31,144 nt of DNA from Priapulus caudatus. Its lineage: Eukaryota; Priapulida; Priapulimorpha; Priapulimorphida; Priapulidae. Numbering within the stretch: the stretch's first letter is position 1; each line of letters begins with the position of its first letter. This document shows, one piece after another, positions 9,727 through 21,700 of the stretch. The stretch covers positions 140,804-171,947 of the forward strand of contig NW_014577375.1 of assembly GCF_000485595.1 (NCBI RefSeq), given 5' to 3'. The notes beneath the pieces were generated by a model. That model ran no database searches. It had not been told where the DNA came from and saw only the letters and a program-made list of their open reading frames with translations. The translations under genes and the position numbers were made by a program.

Positions 9727-12700
9727 GTAACGTATAATAATAATGTTTTGTAATTATTTGGTAGTACCGTAATAACTTATGGTACGTATGTTGCATATAG
9801 CGAATACATTTTTAGCTCATCTGACGTAGTCAGATGCAGCTTGTAGAATCGCATGAGCGTGCCGTGCGCGTGGCGTCGCCGTCAATCAGCTGCGGCACAA
9901 ATCTAAAACGCCGCTCGATCATACGGATTCGAAATCGCGACGTGAGGGTGGGTAACTCCAAAACGAGTTGGGATGTGAAGACTGGGGCCAAAGGTCAAAG
10001 CGTCAAGAGGTGTACAAGAAGGGGACATTCCCTCCTCTAACTTAAGGTTAGGAGGAAATGCAGAATTGCGGCACAAATCTAAACGGCTTGACCTAGCTCG
10101 ATGATAGTTGGTGTATATGCATCATGGTAGGAAAGCCATCACTGCTGCCAAAAATTGAGCTGTACGGGTCAAGGTCAATGGGGCACAGGGCAGATTTTAG
10201 GACATTTTTCTGATGACATGGTCTGACGGAGCGATTGAAAAATTTTTTGTATTCAGCGGCACCTAGCCATTCATTCTATGTATATTTAAAGGACCATGTC
10301 ATGTACTTTCGCTGGCAAAATCGCGAAGAGTAGTGTCGGCAATAGCCTTTTGACCCTCAAAAGGTGATAAACATTATGGTCACAATTGCAGCATAAACAG
10401 GAGTTTCAGCACTGATTTGTATCAACCAATGGGATTTGGGAGGTATGCAGAATGCAGAAGGTCTGTGCGATGGAAATTGCATGTGCTATGCAACTGCCGT
10501 ATCGCATATCTCCCCACCTAACCATAACGGGTCACTACGCACGACTTAAATGGTTACGTTCTATAACCGTAGCAAACAGACCTCAGATGAGCCCAGATGC
10601 TCTGCGGCTCTTGTTATATTGTTAAAAATTGTAATATGCTATTATGTTATATAGCTTCACTAAGCTGCGCGGTACCGCTGCCGTGGGGTAATAATCGAGA
10701 TAATAACGCATAGGGAAAAAAACGGGAAAACTGTATACGGTATGACATTTAATATGACGCACAACCGAACTTAGAAGCTCCTGGGGACATAAATAGTAAT
10801 ATGATGTACAATGACAAAAGTTTTATAAGAGCATGTCAGCGAATGGGCTTGGACTTTTCATTTGAAAGCTCTTGCACTTAAGAATGTTTTAATTTTCCGT
10901 CTTATTCTCTGGTGGCAAATATGTAGAGATTCCTGCATCTCAACTCTTTGAGCCTCCACACGTTTACAGCTATCATCATGTGAGATCGTAGCATGAATAA
11001 AAGGAATATAGTATCAAGAGCTATAATGACAAATTTGTCATTATTAGCTGCTCATGTATAGATAGAGAAGGCCAACCATGCACATTGAAATGCTTAAAGA
11101 ATTTTCCTACTGAATCAGCAAAACTGCATAGCTTATCGAATGGTACAATTAATGCTTGCCAGATCGTAGCATTCTGAAACTGACACCTCAGAGACTGAGT
11201 GAGTTAGTACCTCTGAACTGACGCTGACACTGCCCGCTGCTGGTTGTGGTCGTGTTTTATACTTGGTTCGGTTTCACCCAATACCAGCAGCCGGATGACG
11301 TGAGGCGAATCGATTTTTCTCTGTGTGGCAGCTTATCTGTACAGTCTAGTGCTGACATTTTGTGAAGATTCACGAATTGGACGGGTTTTTCACGGATTTT
11401 TCGCGTGAGTTTGACGGTTTTGACAGGTTTTTTTATCTAGGAACACTCCCCGGCGTATAAAGAGATGCGCCCTGTGAAAATTGCATCCAGATCGCCTTTG
11501 GCGGTTTGGCCGCCGGGATTAGGGGAAGATATCATAATACATAGCATAACATAGATCATACGAACTCAAATATATATGTTAGACTAGCTGCTTGGTACCC
11601 GCTGCGCCTGGGTAAATCGTCAGCTACTATTTCATAGTTAACTATAATAATTGGGGACAGAATAGGAAATTGGCCGTAAAAATCGACAATAACATTGCCA
11701 GACAATATTAATATTTAGAAATGAGTGTAATAAGATAATTAAGCTATGGGAAAACGGGGAAAAACTGTTACGTATGACATTTATTATGAACAGCACAAAC
11801 CGCACTTAAATGACAAAAAGTTAGTTATTAGGAGCATGTAGGAATGGGTTGGACTTTTCATTTGAAAGCCTTCTTGATAAAGACATGTTTTTCGTCTTTA
11901 TTCTCTGGTGCAAATTTATGTAGAGATTCCTGGCGTCTCCAACTCTTGAGTCCACGTACTATCCATTGTGAGATCGTAGCATGAATAAAAGAATTAGTAT
12001 CAGGAGGCTATATAATGAGAAAATTTTCATTATTAGCTGCTCATTTAGTGATAAGATAGAGACACGCAACCATGCACATATAATGAAGAATTTTCACTAC
12101 TGAATCAGAAACTGCATAGCCTGTTTGGAATGGCGACAATGCATTTCTGATGATCGTAGCCACTGAACTGAACCTCTGATGCCGTGAAACTCGTGCCTGC
12201 GTTGGTGTGTGTTCTATGTATTGGCTTTCGCGCGTTTCACAATACCAGCAGCGGATGAGGTGAGATGATCGATTTTTTCTCTGTGTGGCAGCATGCTACA
12301 GTCAGTGCTGACTATTGTGCTGAAGATTTACGAATTGACGGGTTTTTTCACGGATTTTTTCGGCGAGTTTGACGGTTTGACAGGTTTTTTTCCACTTAGG
12401 AACACTTTACCCCCGACGGGTATAAAGAAGATGGCCCTTTGTGAAAATTGCATCACAGAGTCGCTTTGGCGTTTGGCCGCCTATAGGGAAGATACATACT
12501 TTCGTACATACATACATCATACATACATTAATTACATTACATACAGTAATAATACATACATACATACATACATACAATACGAACTCAAATATATATTAGA
12601 TAGTGTGATTTAAAAAATCTGCTATAGATAGTAAAGGTTCGGGATAGAATGAGCATTGCGTCTGAATGTGAGTAAAAGAAATATTGTTGTTTATCTGGTA

Positions 12701-15700
12701 TCACAGTGGATATAGTTTTTTTTATTTATGTGAAATCAATCAACTTGTTGCATTTCAGTTCCTTTTAGATGTACCTACAAGAGTAACCCTTGGTGATGTA
12801 CTTTCAAAGTAAGTATGCTAAATTAAGGAATTCTGATGGTATTTGTAAGGTCAAGATCAAGTGCTTTTGTATTTTACATCCAGCATCAGCGTTATCATTA
12901 TCTTTATCTTGAGTGAAACTTACCGACTCGAAACATTAGCACAGTGTTCATTCTAGCCATTTATTCAAAACTGTCGGTCCTGCCGCCTTAAATTTGCTCC
13001 AATATTCAAGGAGGCCCTTAGCTGAGCGCTAAAGGGCAACCGCCTTGCCTAGGGGCGGCCCCGACCCACTCCCTGCCCCATACCCCCGCGAAAACAATTT
13101 GTATTGTATGTTTTTATCAATATTTGTTTTATAAAATTCTGTCCAGCGAAGAATGCATAGCCGGCCATCTCGGAGATTTCTAGAAACCGGGACCGCCTTC
13201 AAAGTGGTGTATTCTTAATATCTCAGCATCCAGCGTGGCCTAGAGCATGATATATAACGGCTAAACATACATTTCAGGGGTGAGGAAGCCAGTGGTACAG
13301 AAGGGGGAACATTCGCCTCTTTAACTTAAGGTATTAGGGCGGAATGCAGAATTGCGGCACAAAATCGAAACGGCTGCTAGGCTCGTGATTGTCGGTGTAT
13401 AGCCATCATGGTAGGAAAAGCATCACTGTGCGAAATTGGGAGTCACAGGTCAAAGTCAATGGGGCACAGGGCAGATTTTTAGACATTTTCTGAGGACATT
13501 GGTCTGACGGAGCGATTGGAAAACTTTTTGTTTCAGCGGTAACCTACCATTTTTATGGCTTTATTGAAAGGACCATGAAATGTGCTTTTCCACTGACGTG
13601 CGAAGAGTAAGTGTCTGATAAGCTTTTGACCCCCAGAGGAATCGAGGCTTAAATATGGATTTTTGACTGTTAACAAAAGGAGTGAACCACTTTTGCTATT
13701 AGAGCCCCCTTCATCGCCTCCCCCCCCCCACCACCACCACCACTTACGCTCGCGCTCGACGCAATCCATGATAACGTTAATATAGCGAAGTTTTAAAGCT
13801 ACGCAGCTATATCTTTATTACTGTGACTCCGGTATAGCAAATCCTATCAACGCGGTGGCGGGAGGGCGCACTTGATATGGTTGCCAGTTGATTTATCAGA
13901 AGAAATAGCCGGCTACAGTACACGTCAGTTGAGCGCTTCGCTCTGCGGCACTTGTTCGTCAATTCCCCGAAAGTTTTGCTGTCGCTCTCTCATAGTCCAG
14001 CAATGCCAACCTCTACATTTTAGTAGTGATTAGTACGCACCTGAAACAATCGTGCCCCCCCCACCCCGTACTTCAATAAATTGCCACCCTGCCAGTAGGC
14101 ACGTACGCAGCGTCGATGGATGTGCACAGCCATACACACGTGCTCGCGGGCCGCTTTCACAAACCCCCTGAGCTTCCAGGGCCCTTACGCGGGCCCTGGG
14201 ACCCCAGCCGCAAGAGATTCGCGTAAAAACAATCGATCGCTCCTCGCTCGTACACAACACCTCAGCTATTTTGCGCTAGCCGTAATACCAATGTTTCATT
14301 GCGCTGGCCAGCGTATGTACTACAATTTAGAACCGTGTGTGTGTGTGTTGTAAAATTAATAATCCCCCCCCTCGAACTACTAATTTGATGGCCAGAAACT
14401 ACAGATTGCTTCAAATATATGTTGGCATCTCTGACTACCTACACCGAGTGGAGACAATCCTGTTATTTGTGGCGGCATCCTGAAACGCTGACCTGGTGCT
14501 CCATCTCGAAGCTGGAGAAGCACTGAGCTAAGGATGTCCTTTGCTATGGACCGGATCAAGTACAAGCGACTCTGGCCTCGTAACTCGCAGAACATGTATG
14601 ACACTGAGAACAGACCACCCAATACCTGGAGGGAACTGGAAGCTGGAAACATATCCGTCACCAAGAACGAGATCTCGTTTGTATCCATTGGTGCAGACCA
14701 CGCATGCGAACATCTGAACAAGCTGATGAAGGTTCACTCTGGACTGATTGCCATCTCCAACAACGCCAACGCTAGACAGAGGTTCTTCATGGCTGCACCA
14801 GAACTGTCATGCCTGTCGAGCAAGTTCAAGAGTCAGTTTGATGTGGAAGCTGGGAAGGTCACAGAGCACCATGACCTTAGACCAAGTGCAGTCAAGAGGG
14901 AGCATGACGCAATCGAAAAGATCAAGGCTGCGATCCTGAGTCATGGCAATCCATTTGCCACTGAAGGTGACCAGCTGCACAATCTGATCACCCATGCCTA
15001 AATCCCAGACGAGTATGTGCCACAGATCCTGAACATTGATGTTACTGGGCAGAAGTTGTATGAAGAGTACGTGTCAGAGCGAATCAATGGGGACGTCAGC
15101 CTTTGGGCACCAGTGTAGAAACACAACAACAAGATGTTCATGTCTGGCAACAAGAAAACCAGTGTGAAACTCAGAGACAACTATGAGTTCACGTTGACAC
15201 CGAGGGCACTGTTTGCGGCAAACGGGGCAATGCTGCCATGTATTGACAAGGCAAAGTTGATACACCTCCTTGAGAAGCTGGGAACAGCAGAACCACCCGA
15301 TGAAGATTAGCAGCAGCAGCTGCATGATGCAAGTGTTCTGCAGCGTGATGCAGTGGATCCAGAAACCATGGACTGCACACCCACTGAAGATCCTCATCCA
15401 AGTAAAAAAATTGCACTGGTGGACGGTATGGTGGTCGTGCAGAAGCTAACAAAGAAACCAGCCACAGTAGTGACAGTCAAAGACCTCAGTGAATGCTTCA
15501 ATACCAGACTGATGTTTCTCACAAGAGACTGATGAGATCATTCTGGTATTTGACACATACAAGGCTGATTCCCTGAAGAGTACCACAAGGGAGAAACGGA
15601 GACAAGGGAAGGATCCGATCCAATATCAGATCAGAGATGACACCAGCATCAAGCACATCCCAATGAGCCGGTTCCTTTCCCACGTCAAAACGAAGGCTGA

Positions 15701-18700
15701 TCTGACTGAGTATCTGGCAGCAAAAACCCTGGAGTACAACCAAGACTCGTCAAAGCTGGTTATCGCATCTGCTGCAGGACGTACTAGGAGCAATAGCGAG
15801 CTGCTAATCGAGGACAACAATCACGAAAAGGCGGACACTGCTGATCTACCATGCAGTGCTGGCATCACAGAGGAACCCACCTGATGCAGAGTTGGTGGTC
15901 TTCTCCCCAGACACTGATGTTCTGGTGCTGGTCATAGCACATTATAACCTGCTGAGAAACACGTCCATGTCGATAGCTTCCGGAGTGGTCCAAGTGCAGC
16001 CAATATGGACAGATCTAGGTCCAGAAAGAGCAAAGGCTTTGCCAGCCTTTCACGCATTCACGGGGGCAGATAACACTGGGAGGTTCTCTCACATAGGCAA
16101 GGCAACCTGGCTGCAGGTCTACCTCAAAGCAGGCGGAGAAGTGATCAATGATCTGCAGATGCTTTCTGATGCCGCTGAAGTCTGAAGAGCTGCTGTCAAC
16201 GCTGGCTACATTCGTCTGTGCTGCATACGCACCAAAGGGCATCCACATTGCGAGCATCCCTGGGCTGCGATGGCATTTTTTCTGCAAGCATATGGCTGAA
16301 AGTGACAAGCTGCCTCAAGCAGACAAGTGACCCTCGGTGCTCTCAAGCAGCACATCCACAGAGTCCAGATCCAGGCCACAGTATGGGGTCAGGCAAGCAT
16401 TGCTCAGCAGCAGTTCCTGGATCCGCTGCAGCATGGCTTCTACAAGGACACAGCAGCTGATCAGGTGAAACCAATCACAACTGAGGTCCTCCCAGCCCCC
16501 AAGGCCATCATTGAGATGGTGAGATGCCTCATGTTCAACATCTCGATGCTCTTGCAGGTCCAATAACTTATTATGCACAGACCTCTGCCAGTGCAGCACT
16601 CAGTGCCAGAATGATGAGAACTCTAGGAATGACATGTTGCCGACCAGTGACAGTGATGATGATGATGTGTAAAGATTCTGCTATATATCAAAGATTTTGC
16701 TATATCACACTCATTTTGTCATGCTGTCATGATATTGAAGTTTAGTTGTGCAAGAAGCTGCCTAGACATGCTAGAGGTTTGACTTGCTACATGTAGAAGT
16801 TCTGAACCATTTAGAACATTTATTATAATAAAATGAATATGATAATTTGTTTTGTGGTTATGTTTAGTCACATTTATTTTACTTTGTACCACTGGCTTCC
16901 TCACCCCTGAAAATGTATGTTTAGCCGTTAAAATCATGACTCTAGGCCACCTGGATGCTGAGATATTGAGAAACACCCATTTTGAAAGCGGCCATTTTGA
17001 AAATCCAAGATGGCCGCCATTCATGCTTCTGGCAAATTGTAAACATTGGTTTTCTGATTGCCTATACTATACAGATTCCGAAAATGTATAGGTTTCCAAA
17101 TCCCCCCAAAAAGTTAACGAAATTACACAATGAACTTGACTACCAGCTTCATTAGCTGTTGTTCTATTTCCCAAATCTCGAAAAAGGTCGTTTGTAAAAT
17201 CTACATAAATTTCATTACCAGTATGTATACTTATAACGTGGATAGGCGATTGATCAAAATCATTTTGCATCCATGACAACTTATTTGATTTTGCATCCAT
17301 GACAACTTATTTGCGTCGGTTGGGCGCGGACGCAGCATTCAGATGCAGCTTTTACTATAAATATTGCGTTACTAACGCAAGGGCGTACACCCAAAGATGA
17401 ACACTGCATGAATGTCCTTTAATTTTACTTAATGTTATTTTTGAACATTAACAAAAGTGCTCATAAGCTATAAATGTGTGGAACAAAGTTTCAATCTCAT
17501 TTTATATTTAATTATGAGACCAATTTTGAGCCACAAATTTGTGCACTTGATGTTAGGAACTGTATTCAGGGAGTGTAACACTTAATTTTCAGTAGTGCAG
17601 TATTCCAGTAGTGTAGAATCATTTTTACTTGTTTCTATGTATGTATGTATGTACGAATGTATAAATCTGATAATACCTTAAATGTCATGACATTTTTTTG
17701 TTTAGAGCCATATATTTCCACGGTGCTGAATCAAGAAAGTCTAGTACCTCTGAGGAAGAGATGGAAGAAGAAGAGGCCGATTCATCTGACATTGTAAGTT
17801 TACATTTATGCTACAATGCATATCTTTTTACTGTCTTTATGATGGTGTGCTACATGCGTATTAGCAACTAGGTTCCGAGTCTGCATGAACCCACTAGCAA
17901 AGGTTGTGCACTATTTTGTGATAACAGTGTATTTTCTAAAGAATCTATAGGCTCACCTATTAGCAGATAGACTACTTAATACAACAACTTGAAAACTACT
18001 AGGGATTTTTGCCGTTATGGAATATAAAAAAACAAATAATTTAGTCGCATTCTGCAGTGCTGCTACGGTTACAGCCCTATAGACCGAAGGTCCGATAGAC
18101 CGAAGGCTCGATAGACCGAAGGTTTATTTGAATACGCAGTGGCTACACGTTCGGAATCGGTCGCCTATAGCCTCCAGGCTACGCATCCGGACATCCACTG
18201 ATGCCGTATTCGAACGTGAATATGCCGCACATCCACCGATGCCACTATAAATCATATGATGCCACTATAAATCATATGATGCCACTATAAACCATATATA
18301 TGCCCTAACCCTATCCCTAACCCTAACCCTAACCCTAACTCTAACCCTAACCCTTTGCAATATTCGGTCTATCGGGCCTTCGGTCTATCGAACCTTCGGT
18401 CTATAGGGATGACCCCGCTGCTACAATTGCTTTGTAAATGGTGCCACGTACACAAGTGCATCTAATTCTGACAAAAGTGCGTCTGATTCTATGATGTAAG
18501 TCATTTTAGGTTGTTACCCCATTTTCGTTACTTTACCCAAGTTACCATCAACAATGCAAGGTAACAGTTTATAAACTTTTCACGTGAGATGTTGGAATCA
18601 CGTGTCAACAACGACAACAAGTAACTAAAACGAAGGAATCAATATGGAACTTTTAATTGCTATATACTGTGGTGAAAGTAATAATGTGTGAGTGTTTTAA

Positions 18701-21700
18701 GACATGTTAGCATTACTGCAGACAACTGTTGATATGTAAGCAATATCGGTAAGTATTGCAACACTCGGGGAAAACATTAGAATTACGCAATTTAATTAAG
18801 TAATTATGTGTAACGCTTCCACAGGATGTTCTCATGTCTGATGATGAAACAACGTTCACTACTGAGTGGGAGCTGAGGCTGTCTCGAAAGAAGGTGCGTA
18901 TGCAAGAGTGACATTCAAAAAATTGTTGTGTTTGATTCAGAGTTTGTGAAAAGGGACTCATATTTGCTGATATACACTGCAGTAGACATGTATATAGAAC
19001 TTCTCACGAGTTTAATGTTCTGTTATGCAAGAATTGAGTAATTAAAATTGGGAATCTAAGCACTGTGAGCATATTGGAATTGCCATGAATCTAATCACTA
19101 TGAAGCAACAAAACCATTAATGCATTTGTTGGATTACCAAAACAGCCGGGAGTAATGCTTGAATGTGGTAATGCTTTTGCTGTAGGCAGATGTTTTTATT
19201 ATTATTTCATGCTTACAGTGGTTGTTTTTACAGTGTTGTTTACAGTGGTACAGAAAATTATGTATGATCACAGTACTCAGGATGTGTATTTTCTTGTGTA
19301 TTGTTAGTCGACCTAAAACAACCCCATTTTACATATATTAATAAGAGTCTTCTCCAAATCTCCTATGCACTGTGTTTTCGCTGCAATAACAAATCTCACA
19401 CCCTCAGCCCTCCTCATTGGTCTGCAGCTGACTTGGTTCTGCTTTGGGTTTATTGTTGGTTGTATTGTCTTGACAGTTGTCATGTTGAACGTAGTGTTTA
19501 CATTTACCAGTTAGAATGTTAGCACGTTGCTGTTACTCTGTCTATTTCCTGTGGTGCCATGCCGATTTGTAGAAGCGGTGGCTACAGAAGGAGGCTCAGG
19601 TGAGGCGTGAGATGAAGAAAGCCAAGTTGTCTTCTACAGGTGCAGAAATTCAAGGTGTCTTTCAAGGTAAGTTCATATAGCCTTAGGCAATATTATTTGT
19701 TGCAAAGAGTGCTAATTCCACCACTGCAAATTGAAATTCCTGTCTTACACAGACACATATATATATACGCGCGCACGCACACCCCCGCATAAGTGCATAC
19801 ACACAGGCACGTACGTACGCACACATCTGAATCGCTCTTGACTTCTATATATTATTGTGAGTGTACAGAATATGTTTGGTATGCATAAGAAGGGACCTCA
19901 ATGCCTTAACTTCTTACCACCAGCCTCGAGCCAAGAAAAGGAAGCTGTTCGACAGATATTCAGCACGTCTGCTGCATCCGGTATTCTTACTAATGACTTG
20001 GTGAAGATCATGGAGAGCGAAGAGGTAGGCGTGTGTGCTAGTGATATGCACCCAGGATATGTCTCATGCATGTAACAACAATTGCACGTGTGTAAATTAG
20101 TTGATGATGATTTGGCAAGCAAGAAAATACAGAGTAAATTAGCAGCGACATTTAGCCTGAGTAAATTCCTAGGTATAATATCTGGATTATTTATTTCACA
20201 GTTATTTTTAATTTTTTTGTTAATAATATATTAGTTAGCACGCTGCTTAATTCAAACGTGTAATCTTTATATAAGTAATTACCGTGGCCGTAATTAATTA
20301 TTTTTACCACATTTTGCACGTTATATTTCGTATATACATATAGTTGCACAACATCTAAAACAATTCAGAAATGACAGTGTGTGGTCTATCACACACAATC
20401 TGGCAGGGCTTGATGAGGTGGGATCACTATATCAAATTTATTTAAAAGCCTCACGTTTTGCATATTCAGGTGACAGGTATTAGTGCAGAGCCAATTGATG
20501 ACAATATCTACCAATGGTGTGTAAAATTCAGCAAGTTCATAACAATCAGGTAAATCTTTCGTGTTTATTGGGATAGGTGTGGATAGTGTCAATAGGTATC
20601 TCATGGTATCTTGTTATTTATTTGAATCTAATAATTAATAAGGGGGCAAACCTGATTTCTAGCTAGCAAAATACATGCAAATGTTGACTTGCAGTTTAAA
20701 ACCCAATTTTAATGGCAACTTTGAAAAAAGTGAGAACACCTCCAGGGTTTCTTCTGAGGGAAAATTAGACAAAGGAGGTAATGGCCAGTTTGGGAAAAAA
20801 AAGTGCATGATGGATTCAAATACAGGATGTATTGATATACATATAGGTATATTAGCTGTATATAGATACAGGATATACTTATCAGTAAATATAGGAACAT
20901 TTTCACAACGGCGATGTTAAACTTGACAACGGCGGTGCGCCACTGTGCCTCCTATGTGTAAGAAACCCTGACCTCATATTGTAGTATGTGTGTGTATTTC
21001 ACATGTATTTCTTGGATTTTTTTTTAGATAATGGGGATGATAGGGTGGTTTGCTATGAATTTATTTGGTACTCGCACAACCACGTGTTTGATTATGCATA
21101 CCCGTTTGGCAACACCCAGTATTCTGTATAACTTGGCAGTTTGACCATAGAGTCATTTGTACAATATTCTTATGTACCATTAATAAATAGAAGAGGCAAG
21201 AGACAACCTTTTCTGTAGGTGCGCCAGTATAGTGTGTGTTCTGACTTTGCAGTGATCTCTCAAAAGACCTTGTACAAGTGCAGGAGAACTTTGGCTATGA
21301 TTATATTCAGCTTCAGTTGGTGAGTTTATCATATGGCAGCGTTTACAGTATTTGTTTAGCATTCATTTACACAAATTGAAACTTAAGTTACTACATGCAT
21401 TAATTGTCTGTATGCTGTAATATTCAATTGACTCATTTAAATCCCCTGGTATTTGGTTTCAGGACTTTGCCATAGATTTGTATCCATTTTACCCACCTCT
21501 GCTCAAGGTCATCAGACCGCGGCTGCAGGTGAGTTTATAGTGACCAAACTAGTAAATTAATAAAACACGTGAAATATGCTGTGACAGCATCATCATGTAG
21601 GCCATCTTGTAGAGAATTTGACTGCCTTGCTTATTATTATGCAGTTAGTCCTGTAGTTCAGTTCTAGCGAAGCGCACCATTATTTGAACATGCTTTTTTC

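Larger units (their letters stand above)
12809..17705 (+). other. Long intron of the dual-UBC gene hosting the nuclease element
   Basis: Bounded by donor gtaagt and acceptor tttgtttag with phase 2. Contains repeat 13302-13650, the inverted repeat pair, the nuclease pseudogene, a poly-C/CCA tract (~13719-13743) and a 27-bp tandem duplication near 17262-17313. Confidence 0.7.

Noticed and set aside
12293-12613. 106-codon frame in tandem unit 2
   Set aside because: Not preserved in unit 1 and ends in an ATAC microsatellite.
19857-20075. Extending the exon upstream to an AG at 19868
   Set aside because: It would break phase with the exon ending at 19666 and reach a stop; the AG at 19923 fits.
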